This document shows positions 10,068 through 17,812 of a DNA stretch of 64,000 nt, piece by piece. The stretch lies in NCBI GenBank assembly GCA_016709445.1, contig JADJMV010000007.1:1-64000 (forward strand), read 5' to 3'. The first letter of the stretch is position 1, and every line of letters begins with the position of its first letter. A program made the position numbers and the translations under genes. The notes beneath the pieces were generated by a model. The model did no database searches. It had not been told where the DNA came from and worked only from the letters and a program-made list of their open reading frames with translations. Source of the stretch: Phycisphaerales bacterium (GTDB lineage Bacteria; Planctomycetota; Phycisphaerae; Phycisphaerales; UBA1924).

Positions 10068-11155
10068 GGGCGACCCTCCGAGGGCTGTTCCGGCGTTGTC
10101 GGTGGTTCAGAGGCGTCCGCGGGGGCCGAACTCTCCGGGCGTTGCATGGCGTTGAGGAGATCGGGAGGCAGGGCATTCGGTCTCGCTGGCGTGGGCCAGT
10201 CGTGCTCCGCGAGGGAGTCGGCGGCACGGGCCGCGGCGACCGTCCCATCGTGGCGGACTACGAGGCGCTGCAGGATGAACCGGGCGGAGACCTCGTCGCC
10301 GCGTCGGAGGTACCAGTCGGCCGAGGCGAGCATCTGCGCCGCCGCGGACTCGTCGAGACGGGCGATGAGGGCGTCGGTGATCCCCAGTTGTTCGGCCTGC
10401 TCCGGGTACTCCCCCTCGAACTGCCGGATGAGGGCGCGGGCCTCGACGAGCGTCGAGGAGTCGTATCGGGGCCCCTTGAATCGGGCGACGTTGGCATAGA
10501 TCTGGCGCAGCATCGCGTGCATGCGGTGGTCGCTCTGCGGGTAGTTGACGATGAAGATCGAGTACATCTCCGCGGCCAGCTCGAGCTCGCGGACGCGGTA
10601 GAAGTAGTCGGCGAGCTCGATCGCGGCGGTCTCAGCGATCTGACTGCCCGGGGCTCGTTCCTGGGTCCGCATCAGCAGTTCGATGCCGATCGAAGATCCG
10701 TCTTCGAGCCGGATGCCGAGGAACTTCTTCCGCAGGCCGTTCAGATACATCCGCGCGACCCGCATCTCCCGCTCGAGCGTGGGGAGGAACACATCGGCGG
10801 ACGCAAAGTCTTTCGCGACCGTCTCGTAGTCGTAGAGCGCGTTGTATTCATTGCCCCGGGCGACTCGGGCGTCGCCGCGCAGCATGTAGGCCTCGGCGAG
10901 GAAGGGGTTATCGGTGCGGGAATAGGTCTCGAGCCACTTCGTGAGCGTCCGTTCCGCCCGGCCGGCCTCGCCCGCGGCGAGGGCCTTTCGGGCGTCGGCG
11001 ATGGTCCATGCGTCGGTGCCGGGCTCCGGCGAGGCCGTCTCGACCCAGACTCCCTGATCGGGGTCGAGTTCGTAGGTGGTTTGCTGGGCGAGCGTCGCCG
11101 GGGCGAGCGTGAGCAACGCGGCGAGCATGGGGGCGCGGAGCGGTGGACGGGGCAT
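10064..11155 (-). CDS. Exported TPR protein, BamD-like outer membrane assembly factor
   Basis: Predicted periplasmic, TPR-rich protein similar in architecture to BamD/ComL. The 363-residue product starts MPRPPLRAPMLAALL with a cleavable signal ending near APATLAQ; no lipobox cysteine is visible, unlike classic BamD. Helical repeats span about residues 50-310 (for example AEAYMLRGDARVARGNEYNAL and AAEMYSIFIVNYPQSDHRM), the last with the NYPxS motif typical of BamD-like outer-membrane TPR proteins. The tail is proline/serine-rich. It precedes lptE with a 4-base overlap, consistent with a shared envelope function. ATG 11155 is preferred to an earlier in-frame ATG at 11236, because the signal sequence begins there. 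Confidence 0.65.
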   Translation of the reverse strand: MPRPPLRAPMLAALLTLAPATLAQQTTYELDPDQGVWVETASPEPGTDAWTIADARKALAAGEAGRAERTLTKWLETYSRTDNPFLAEAYMLRGDARVARGNEYNALYDYETVAKDFASADVFLPTLEREMRVARMYLNGLRKKFLGIRLEDGSSIGIELLMRTQERAPGSQIAETAAIELADYFYRVRELELAAEMYSIFIVNYPQSDHRMHAMLRQIYANVARFKGPRYDSSTLVEARALIRQFEGEYPEQAEQLGITDALIARLDESAAAQMLASADWYLRRGDEVSARFILQRLVVRHDGTVAAARAADSLAEHDWPTPARPNALPPDLLNAMQRPESSAPADASEPPTTPEQPSEGRP

Positions 11156-11242
11156 GTCCCCAGCGTAGCCGATGGGAGCGGGTCCGTCCCGGGCAGCCGC
11201 GACGAGCCCGTGCGGGGCCGGCCTCTCCTGGACCATACAAAG

Positions 11243-11268
11243 CGGGCCCGCGAGGGATCGCGGGCCCG
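11243..11268 (-). terminator. Strong hairpin, probable terminator
   Basis: A perfect 11-bp inverted repeat (CGGGCCCGCGA / TCGCGGGCCCG) with a 4-base loop lies 37 bases past the stop of the minus-strand gene at 11306. On that strand it is followed by CTTTGTATGG, a weak T-stretch. It probably ends the transcript before the BamD-like gene. Confidence 0.65.
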
Positions 11269-11305
11269 TGAGGAAAGCGGGTGATTCGGTTTGCCGCGCC
11301 GGCGG

Positions 11306-12013
11306 TCAGCGGCGACGGCGATAGGCGCCCAGGGCCGGCAGGAGCAGTGCCAGCGCCGACGCTGGGGCGGGCACCGGACTGATCTTGTAGCTGGCCTGGA
11401 TCCAGTTCACCCCGTCGCCGGGAAAGGCGAGGCCCAGGTGCATGTTGTCCGTGCCGTTCCAAGCGGCGTCCTCGCCGATGGGGTTGTAGATTGTGGGGTC
11501 GCTGAAGACTGTTTGGCCCCCGTCGTAGCTATAGGAGATATCGAGCTCCTGCCAGTCGACGTGGGTGACCCAGTTGTAGAAATCGACGCCATTGCCATCG
11601 GCGCCCATCTGGTAGGCGTAGGCCTGGATGAGCTTGCCACCCTTCTTCGCGCCGAAAGGCACGAAGTCGTGGCCACCCTGGGTGCGGTAGACGAACTGGA
11701 GGTACTGCCCGGTTGGCAGGATGCTCTCCCACCAGGCGGCCTCGACGACATCGGTCTGGGCCGAGGTCTCGACGTCGATCTTCCCCAACTCGACAAACAT
11801 CGGGTTCGAGCGGTCGCTGATGGGCACGCCGACATCGCCCCCCGCGTTGAGCACCTGCCAGTTGCCATTGGCGAACCCGCCGATGGTCAGCGAGGCCTCG
11901 CTGGTTGGCTTGACGGAGTACTCGCTATTGCGATCGCCGTAATCCTGCGCGGCCGCGAGGGACGCGAGGGCTCCAACGGTGATCAGGACAGCGACTGCAT
12001 TCTCTCTGCGCAT
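11306..12013 (-). CDS. Exported protein with C-terminal PEP-CTERM-like sorting tail
   Basis: Secreted or surface protein of unknown role. The 235-residue product has a signal peptide (MRRENAVAVLITVGALASLAAAQ). Its middle is aromatic-rich and beta-like, with many W, Y and G residues (WWESILPTGQYLQFVYRTQ). The tail is VPAPASALALLLPALGAYRRRR, a Pro-rich motif, a hydrophobic helix and a basic end. That tripartite tail is the pattern recognised by exosortase/archaeosortase-type sorting systems. The start ATG at 12013 has an AGAGGAG ribosome-binding site 7 bases upstream. It is flanked by a strong hairpin downstream and a 217-base upstream region, so it is likely monocistronic. No sortase gene is in this window. 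Confidence 0.75.
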   Translation of the reverse strand: MRRENAVAVLITVGALASLAAAQDYGDRNSEYSVKPTSEASLTIGGFANGNWQVLNAGGDVGVPISDRSNPMFVELGKIDVETSAQTDVVEAAWWESILPTGQYLQFVYRTQGGHDFVPFGAKKGGKLIQAYAYQMGADGNGVDFYNWVTHVDWQELDISYSYDGGQTVFSDPTIYNPIGEDAAWNGTDNMHLGLAFPGDGVNWIQASYKISPVPAPASALALLLPALGAYRRRR

Positions 12014-12230
12014 GACACAACTCCTCTGGCCTGCAACACACCCAGCGCGGACGGGCGGCATGATCGCGCTCGGACGAGGCAATCGCCCCGTCCCCGCTTG
12101 TGTCGCCGCTTCTGCTGCTGGAGACAGCCTTCGAACTCGAAAGTACACCAGCGGCGGGCGGAGACCACCAAAGCGTGAGGCTTTTTCGGCCCGCGAGGCG
12201 TGTGCGGGCCTGGGGGCGTGTATCGCGCAG
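12014..12230. other. Intergenic region with an inverted repeat at 12188-12210
   Basis: This 217-base gap separates two minus-strand genes. GGCCCGC (12188-12194) pairs with GCGGGCC (12204-12210) across a 9-base loop, close to the stop of the zinc-ribbon gene. On the minus strand A-rich sequence rather than a T-run follows, so a terminator role is unproven. The portion next to 12013 should hold the promoter of the sorted exported protein, but no clear -10/-35 pair stands out. Confidence 0.35.
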
Positions 12231-13229
12231 CTATCGGGTCCGGTCGGGATTCTCGCCGGGAATCCCTCCCGTGTCGGGGGCCCGGACATCATGGAGCGTC
12301 AGGCCGCTGCGCCATTGGCCGCAATCAGGGCATCGGACGCGATCGCCGTGCACGAGGGGGAGGCCCCGGAGGGGGCGCTTGCAGCCCCAGCAGGTGGCCG
12401 TCTCGTCCGCCGTGTCGGCTTGGGGTGAGGGCGGCATCAACTCAGGCATGGCGTTGGCATGGGCGCACTCGGGGCACCGGGCATGGAAGTCTGCTCCGAT
12501 CGGGAGGCCCTCGAGGGAGTAGCCGCACTTCTTGCAGTGCGTCGGGTTCGAGGCGGTCCCTCCGGTGCATCGCTCCCAGACGCCGCCGCATCCGGAGCAG
12601 AGGCGACGGGAGGGCGGATCGCCGGGCCGGCGCTCGAGGCGTGTGGCACAGGAGGGGCATCGATCGATCGCGAGCAATGCGCGACCGACTCGCCCGGGCA
12701 CAAGGTCCAACGCGGGGCTCCGTTGCTGATTTCTGGCGGGGTGCGACTTGCAATAGATCCTGACCCCGAGTGAGGCCAGCACCCCGACAAGGAATCCAGC
12801 CATCAACGATCGTGGTGGCCGCCAAACAGCGAATGTGTAGATGCAGAGTGCCGTGATGAGTCCGGCGCCAAGGAGGGCGACCGCGACGGAGGTTGGCCGG
12901 CCGGGCCCAGAAGGCGAGGCCCACCTTCCTGGTCGAATCCAGGGCACTGCGCCCAGGGCAAGCAGGAGACCCGCGGCGGCGCTTCCGACGGGGCCGCCAA
13001 TCTGTCCGACCACGATTGCCGCACCAATGAGGAGTTGGGATCTGCCGACCCAGCTCCAGGCGGTCACGAGTTCCGTCGGAGTTCGGTGCTTCAGGGCGAC
13101 GCCCAGCGAGTTCTCGACGCTGTCCTGTTCCCGTGCGGAGATCGGACAGCCCTCGGGGACACCGCTCGCTGTTTGCGGGAAGTGCCACAGCGGGCGTGTG
13201 ACGCCTCGGGCCTCCGTGATCGTGGGCAT
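12231..13229 (-). CDS. Membrane protein with multiple zinc ribbons
   Basis: Protein of unknown role, 332 residues from MPTITEARG. The first half has three or four hydrophobic segments (LLIGAAIVVGQIGGPVG, AAGLLLALGAVPW, SVAVALLGAGLITALCIYTFAV, SLMAGFLVGVLASLGV). The second half is a cytoplasm-type array of CxxC pairs: CPSC...CSGC, CKKC...CPEC and CWGC...CPDC, i.e. three zinc ribbons in a row. The last two share the spacing and the L-x-GLP core common in planctomycete ribbon domains. ATG 13229 is taken as start. The gene stands alone between a hydrolase gene and a sorted exported protein on the same strand. It may be a sensor or scaffold, but nothing in the context shows which. Confidence 0.65.
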   Translation of the reverse strand: MPTITEARGVTRPLWHFPQTASGVPEGCPISAREQDSVENSLGVALKHRTPTELVTAWSWVGRSQLLIGAAIVVGQIGGPVGSAAAGLLLALGAVPWIRPGRWASPSGPGRPTSVAVALLGAGLITALCIYTFAVWRPPRSLMAGFLVGVLASLGVRIYCKSHPARNQQRSPALDLVPGRVGRALLAIDRCPSCATRLERRPGDPPSRRLCSGCGGVWERCTGGTASNPTHCKKCGYSLEGLPIGADFHARCPECAHANAMPELMPPSPQADTADETATCWGCKRPLRGLPLVHGDRVRCPDCGQWRSGLTLHDVRAPDTGGIPGENPDRTR

Positions 13230-13359
13230 GTGATCGGTCCGGGGCGCCACAACCCCACCAGGATACAGGCGGGACCGGCCGGTTCCCCGCGGGCCCGGGC
13301 CGCCGTGTTTGCACTCGGGGCCGTCGATGCGGGGGCTTTGGAGTCGTCCAGAATGCGGT

Positions 13360-14946
13360 CTATTTCGCCAGCTTCGCGATCAGACGCCACACGTCGTGGG
13401 GGGGGAGGTCGCGCCCGGTCGAGCGGTTGAATTCCAGGGCGAGGCGGTCGAACTCGGGCGTGAAGGGGAGCTGGTCGCGCTGGCCAAGCGTGCCGACGGC
13501 GGCGGTCACCATCGAGGCGAGTTGCTGTTCTTCGGCGCCCTCGATCTGCGGTGGGCTCGAGGTCGCGCGGCCCATCCGGGGGAGCTTGCCGGCCTTGCGG
13601 AGGTTGTGAAGCCTGTGGAAGGCCTCGCGCTCGCGCAGGCCCGATGCACCCCCAATCTCGGCGTAGAACGCCGCCCACTCGCTGGTATAGGGGAGGTCGT
13701 CCAGCGTGCGCCCGGCGCGGGCGTAGGCGGCGACGAGCAACGCATCCGTCCCATCGCGCGTGGGTGGAGGCGACGTTGCAAAGAGCGCGCCCTGCTCGCC
13801 GGTGATCGGGGCCTCCAGCTCCCGGGGCGGGCGTTCACCGCCCGACATCAGCCCCTCCCACGGCTCCATCGCCTCGGCCGGTGGTCGCGAGGGATCGAGG
13901 AAGTCAACGAGGCAGCGCTCGAAGAGGGCCAGACGCCGGGCACCGCGGATCGAGGGCTCCGCGTGGCCCTCGGGCACGACGAACCGCCATTTCATGCCGG
14001 GGTCGGAGCCGAGGGCGTTGAAGACCGCGGCGGCCGAGGGCGCGGGCACCACCTCGTCGCGCTCGGCGAGCCTGCAGAGCACCGGGCAGCGGATGCGGGT
14101 CGCGTGGACGGCGGTGTCGCAGAGGCGGAGCACCTGGGCGGCCTCGCCGCCCGGCTCCGTGTTCGCGATCGAACGCAGGAGCGCATGAAGGTGGGCGCCG
14201 GCGCCGAAGGCCATGCGGCGCGGGTCGGCGAGCCGCCAAGACCAGTCGCCGAACGTGGGAACGGCGAGCGCGAGGCGCGCGTATGCCGCGCCCTCGGGCG
14301 GCGTCTGGGCGGCGCAGATCACGGCGAGCCCTGCGCCGAAGCTCTCGCCGTGCAGGCTGACCGGAATGGGACCGGACGGCTGCCGCGCACGCGACCCGAG
14401 CCAATCCCGGAGCGCCCGGGCCGCGAGCGCGACATCGGCGGCCGCGAGCGGCAGCGACCATTGCAGCGCATCCTCGGGCTTCTGGATCTGGGCGCGGAAG
14501 CCGTGCGCAATCCAACCTGCGTCCGTCCCTTGCTTGCTCGCGGCCCAGTTGCCTGTATCGAGTGTCGAGCCGGGGTATCCCCGGACCCGAACCAGCAGGA
14601 CGGCCACGCCCCGTGCGGCGAGGGCCCGCCATCGTCGGGCCTCTTCCGCGAGCGGGCGGGTGACGCCGTAGCCGTGGGTCGTCACCAGTGCGGCGCGCAC
14701 GAGCGTGCCCTTGGGCGGCAACTCGAGCACGCACCCGATCCGGACCGATCCGACAGACTCGAAGCGGTGGGTGGCCGTGGGGTCGGCGGGGTCCGCCGTC
14801 TCGGCGGGGACGAGCTGAGGGTGGTGGGATGCGAGGGCCTCGCGCCAGCGGTTCCAGACCGGCTGGTGCATCGGCGCAGGGGTCAACTCGCTGACATGGG
14901 CCAGGGTGGCGACGGGCGAGAGGCCGAAGTCGTCCGGCTCGGGCAT
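13360..14946 (-). CDS. Alpha/beta hydrolase (acetylxylan-esterase-like) with extra C-terminal domain
   Basis: Predicted cytoplasmic serine esterase fused to an unassigned domain, 528 residues. The hydrolase half has the nucleophile elbow HGESFGAG with Ser202, preceded by LVTTHGYGVTRP and VRVRGYPGS. Later RLAERDEVVPAP and VVPEGHAEPS supply the likely Asp and His of the triad. This order fits the acetylxylan esterase/cephalosporin-C deacetylase branch. From about residue 365 a separate region begins (TSPPPTRDGTDALLVAAYARAGRTLDDLPYT) and continues to the C-terminus with a helical composition. It has no catalytic motif I recognise. ATG 14946 is used. The gene starts 4 bases after the transporter stop at 14951, so both are in one operon; the pair may take up and hydrolyse an ester. 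Confidence 0.7.
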   Translation of the reverse strand: MPEPDDFGLSPVATLAHVSELTPAPMHQPVWNRWREALASHHPQLVPAETADPADPTATHRFESVGSVRIGCVLELPPKGTLVRAALVTTHGYGVTRPLAEEARRWRALAARGVAVLLVRVRGYPGSTLDTGNWAASKQGTDAGWIAHGFRAQIQKPEDALQWSLPLAAADVALAARALRDWLGSRARQPSGPIPVSLHGESFGAGLAVICAAQTPPEGAAYARLALAVPTFGDWSWRLADPRRMAFGAGAHLHALLRSIANTEPGGEAAQVLRLCDTAVHATRIRCPVLCRLAERDEVVPAPSAAAVFNALGSDPGMKWRFVVPEGHAEPSIRGARRLALFERCLVDFLDPSRPPAEAMEPWEGLMSGGERPPRELEAPITGEQGALFATSPPPTRDGTDALLVAAYARAGRTLDDLPYTSEWAAFYAEIGGASGLREREAFHRLHNLRKAGKLPRMGRATSSPPQIEGAEEQQLASMVTAAVGTLGQRDQLPFTPEFDRLALEFNRSTGRDLPPHDVWRLIAKLAK

Positions 14947-14950
14947 GGGT

Positions 14951-16477
14951 TCAGGATACCGCGGGTGCGGGGGCGGAACTGGCTGGCGGCGTGCTCCCGA
15001 GTTCGAGGGCGGCCCGTTCGGCGTTGCGGCGGCGCTGTTCGATCGTTCCGATGACAACAGCCACGACCACCCAAAGAAGGCTCGCGGGGACCGCGATGAA
15101 GCCGAGCGGAATCGACAGGGCCGCGATCCACTTGGGCACCCACGCGCCGATCTGGTCGCCGCCCCGGTAGACGAAGGTGTCGATGAAGGTCTTGGACTTG
15201 TACTTTTCGTCGGGTGACAGGGGAGCGAACAGGGTCTCGCGGACGGGTCGGGACACCGCGTAGTTCAGGCCGCGCCGAGAGACCTGGATCGCGGCGATGA
15301 CGAGGAGCGTCGGCGTCGTCCAGAACAGCCCGAAGCCCGCGGCGGTGAGGAGGGGGAGCAGGGCGAGGGTCATCCCGACGCCGAGCCAGCGGACGAGGCG
15401 TCCGGTGAGAAAGGTCTGGATGATGAGCGTGACGACGTTGGTCCAGATATCCAGGTTGGCGAACATCTTCGTCCTCGCCGCCGAGTCGGCGAAGTGGGCC
15501 TCGACGATCCGGCCCTGCTCCATGTAGAGAAACGTCGAGGTCATGGTGTAGAGCAGGAGGTAGGAACAGACGAGGAGCAGGTAGGGTGAGCGGAGGGTGA
15601 TCGTGAGGCCCCTCCAGATGCCGGGACCCGGCTCGCGCGAGAGCGGTCCGGTCCGTTCAACGCCGGGCGGGGACACGAGCCCGCACTCGGGGCACCGCTT
15701 GCGGCCGGCATCCTCGGGTACCGATCGAAGGTCATACGCACAGGACGGGCAGGCCTCTGGCGGCGGACCGCTTGGTATCGAGGCTTCGCGAACTTCCTCG
15801 CCGCCAGCGCGTTGTTCTTCCAGCTTGGATCGGTTGGTCCGGGCGAGGCCGATCATGGCCCAGGTCGCGACCTCGAGCGTGGCCGCGGCGCAGAGCAGCA
15901 TCCTCGGCTCGTGCAGCCACTCGATGAGTTGGCGAGCGAGAGTGGCGCCGGTGATCGCGCCGAGTGTGCCGCCGATGCCCACCACGCCGAAGAGCCGGCG
16001 GGCGTCACTCGTTCGGAAGATATCGCCCAGGAAGGCCCAGAAGACCGAGATGACGAATAGGTTGAAGACGCTGAGCCAGATATAGAACGCGTAGCCGACC
16101 CAGGCCTTGTGCTTCTCGTCGGTGGCGAGCAGGAGGCCGAAAAAGATCACGAGATTGACGGCGAAGAACCGGTTGACGAGCGGGATGAACTTCCGGCGCG
16201 GCATGCGCGAGGCGAGCCAGGCGAAGGCGGGATTGGTGAGCGCCATCACGACGAGCGTGCCGGTCATGAGCCAGGTGAGGTTGTCCCAACCGCGGGCGAT
16301 ACCCATGGTTTCGCGGATGGGGCGGAGCATGTAGTACGAGGCGAGCAGGCAGAAGAAGTAGATCCAGGCCAGGACCATCGGCTTCCACTCCTCGGGCTCG
16401 ACGGCGAGCACGCGGTAGGAGAGTCGTCCGATCAGGCCGCGGGGGGGGGCCACTTTCTGCGGTTCGGGAACGCTCAT
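14951..16477 (-). CDS. MFS/NTT-like transporter with a zinc-ribbon loop insertion
   Basis: Inner-membrane carrier of 508 residues with about 12 hydrophobic helices. It starts MSVPEPQKVAPPRG, then a helix pair containing FFCLLASYYMLRPIRETMG. The YYxLRPxRExxG stretch resembles the first helices of the plastid/bacterial ATP-ADP (NTT/Tlc) carriers and related MFS proteins. In the central loop between the two six-helix halves lies a zinc ribbon, CPSCAYDL...CPECG, roughly residues 245-272. A metal-binding ribbon in the transporter hinge is unusual. ATG 16477 is chosen since the conserved first helix follows it; upstream in-frame sequence is antisense to the epimerase. The hydrolase gene follows 4 bases later. 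Substrate unknown. Confidence 0.75.
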   Translation of the reverse strand: MSVPEPQKVAPPRGLIGRLSYRVLAVEPEEWKPMVLAWIYFFCLLASYYMLRPIRETMGIARGWDNLTWLMTGTLVVMALTNPAFAWLASRMPRRKFIPLVNRFFAVNLVIFFGLLLATDEKHKAWVGYAFYIWLSVFNLFVISVFWAFLGDIFRTSDARRLFGVVGIGGTLGAITGATLARQLIEWLHEPRMLLCAAATLEVATWAMIGLARTNRSKLEEQRAGGEEVREASIPSGPPPEACPSCAYDLRSVPEDAGRKRCPECGLVSPPGVERTGPLSREPGPGIWRGLTITLRSPYLLLVCSYLLLYTMTSTFLYMEQGRIVEAHFADSAARTKMFANLDIWTNVVTLIIQTFLTGRLVRWLGVGMTLALLPLLTAAGFGLFWTTPTLLVIAAIQVSRRGLNYAVSRPVRETLFAPLSPDEKYKSKTFIDTFVYRGGDQIGAWVPKWIAALSIPLGFIAVPASLLWVVVAVVIGTIEQRRRNAERAALELGSTPPASSAPAPAVS

Positions 16478-16530
16478 CCGGCCTCCTGGGTTGCCAGAGC
16501 CTACCGGCTCGGGGCGTTCGGGTTGCGTTC

Positions 16531-16546
16531 CCACCCGATCGGGTGG
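16531..16546. promoter_or_regulatory. Perfect 16-base palindrome in a divergent promoter region
   Basis: CCACCCGATCGGGTGG is its own reverse complement. It sits near the middle of the 147-base gap between the divergently transcribed transporter (start 16477) and epimerase (start 16625). A flanking GGTTGC (16521-16526) and GCAACC (16553-16558) roughly extend the dyad. It looks like an operator for a dimeric repressor controlling one or both genes. Confidence 0.5.
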
Positions 16547-16624
16547 ATCTCTGCAACCTTCGCTGGTCGCTGGCGGTACACCGTGCCAACGATCCGATTC
16601 GAACCCCTCACGGAGACGCATCCC

Positions 16625-17812
16625 ATGACACAGTCCCGACGCGAGTTCCTCTCGACCGCCGCCGCAGGGGCTGCCGGGGTGATGCTGTCGCCCTACGCCG
16701 CGTACGGTGCGCTCGGGCGGTCCCAAGCCCCCCTCCGGATCCTGATTCTGGGTGGCACGGGCTTTCTCGGGCCGCACTGCGTCGAGGCCTGCCGAGCCCG
16801 CGGGCACGCACTCACCCTCTTCAATCGGGGCCGCACCGAGAACGTCACCGGCCACAAGTTCGAGGGTGAGGATGGGATCGAGATCCGCCACGGCAACCGC
16901 GACCCGCTCAAGCTCGCCGCCGACGACCAGCCCGAGGGGCCGGACAACCCCAAGGGCCTCGCCTCGCTGGCAGAGGGGGAGTGGGACGGTGTGATCGATA
17001 CCTCCGGGTACTGGCCCCGGATCGTCGGGGCGTCGGCCGAGCTGCTGGCTCCGCGCGTCCAGCAGTATCTCTTCATCTCGACGGTCTCGGTGTACGCCAG
17101 CAACGAGGAGGTCGGGGCGGACGTGACGGCGCCGCTGGGCACGATGGCCGACCCGACGGTCGAGGAGTTTGGCCAGCAGTTCGAGAACTATGGGCCGGCC
17201 AAGGTGCTGTGCGAGCAGGCGTGCGAGAAGGCTCTGCCGGGGCGGGTCACGGTGCTGCGCCCCGGGCTCATCGTGGGGCCCGGCGACACGACCGGACGCT
17301 TTACGTCCTGGCCCGTGCGTGTGGCCAAGGGTGGAGAAGTCCTGGCGCCCGGCACGCCCAGCGATCCCATCCAGTTGATCGATGTGCGTGACCTGGCGGC
17401 CTGGGTGGTCCACTGCCTCGAACAGAAGGTCATGGGCACGTACGACGCGGTAGGTCCGCTCGACGGCGAGTTGAACATGGGCGGTGTGCTCGAGGGCTGC
17501 AAGACCGCGGCCGCGAGCGATGCGACGTTCACGTGGGCGGACGCGGATTTTCTCGATGCCCACGGCGTTTCCGCGTGGGGCGACATGCCGCTCTGGGTCC
17601 CGCCGCGGGGCGACAGCGCGGGCTTCCACCGCCGGAACGTCAAGCGCTCCTATGAGGCTGGTATGAAGCTCAGATCCGTAGATGAGACCGCCAAAGCCAC
17701 GCTCGACTGGTACAACGAACTTCCCGCCGACAGCCGGTTCAAGCGGCTCGCGGGGATCGATGCCGAGCGTGAAGCGGAAGTGCTCAAGGCCTGGCACGAG
17801 GCGAATGGCTGA
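16625..17812 (+). CDS. Tat-exported NAD-dependent epimerase/dehydratase family protein
   Basis: Short-chain NAD(P)-binding protein predicted to act outside the cytoplasmic membrane. The 395-residue product opens with a twin-arginine signal, SRREFL (R5, R6) followed by an Ala-rich hydrophobic stretch. Then comes the Rossmann motif ILGGTGFLG (residues 41-49). The catalytic Tyr region is ENYGPAKVLCEQ (Y-x3-K is altered to YGPAK), and STVSVYAS precedes it. The family (extended SDR, isomerase/reductase-like) often acts on nucleotide sugars or flavonoid-type substrates, but an exported member has no obvious nucleotide sugar. ATG 16625 starts the Tat signal. Its stop abuts the stop of the minus-strand neighbour at 17813 with no gap. 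Confidence 0.8.
   Translation: MTQSRREFLSTAAAGAAGVMLSPYAAYGALGRSQAPLRILILGGTGFLGPHCVEACRARGHALTLFNRGRTENVTGHKFEGEDGIEIRHGNRDPLKLAADDQPEGPDNPKGLASLAEGEWDGVIDTSGYWPRIVGASAELLAPRVQQYLFISTVSVYASNEEVGADVTAPLGTMADPTVEEFGQQFENYGPAKVLCEQACEKALPGRVTVLRPGLIVGPGDTTGRFTSWPVRVAKGGEVLAPGTPSDPIQLIDVRDLAAWVVHCLEQKVMGTYDAVGPLDGELNMGGVLEGCKTAAASDATFTWADADFLDAHGVSAWGDMPLWVPPRGDSAGFHRRNVKRSYEAGMKLRSVDETAKATLDWYNELPADSRFKRLAGIDAEREAEVLKAWHEANG

Noticed and set aside
12188..12210. Rho-independent terminator for the zinc-ribbon gene
   Set aside because: The stem is short, and the strand that would need a T-run has A's instead. It is recorded only as an inverted repeat.
16585..16615. GATTCGAACCCC resembling a tRNA T-loop on the minus strand
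   Set aside because: The flanking bases do not form a T-stem or an acceptor stem, and no anticodon arm lies at the right distance.
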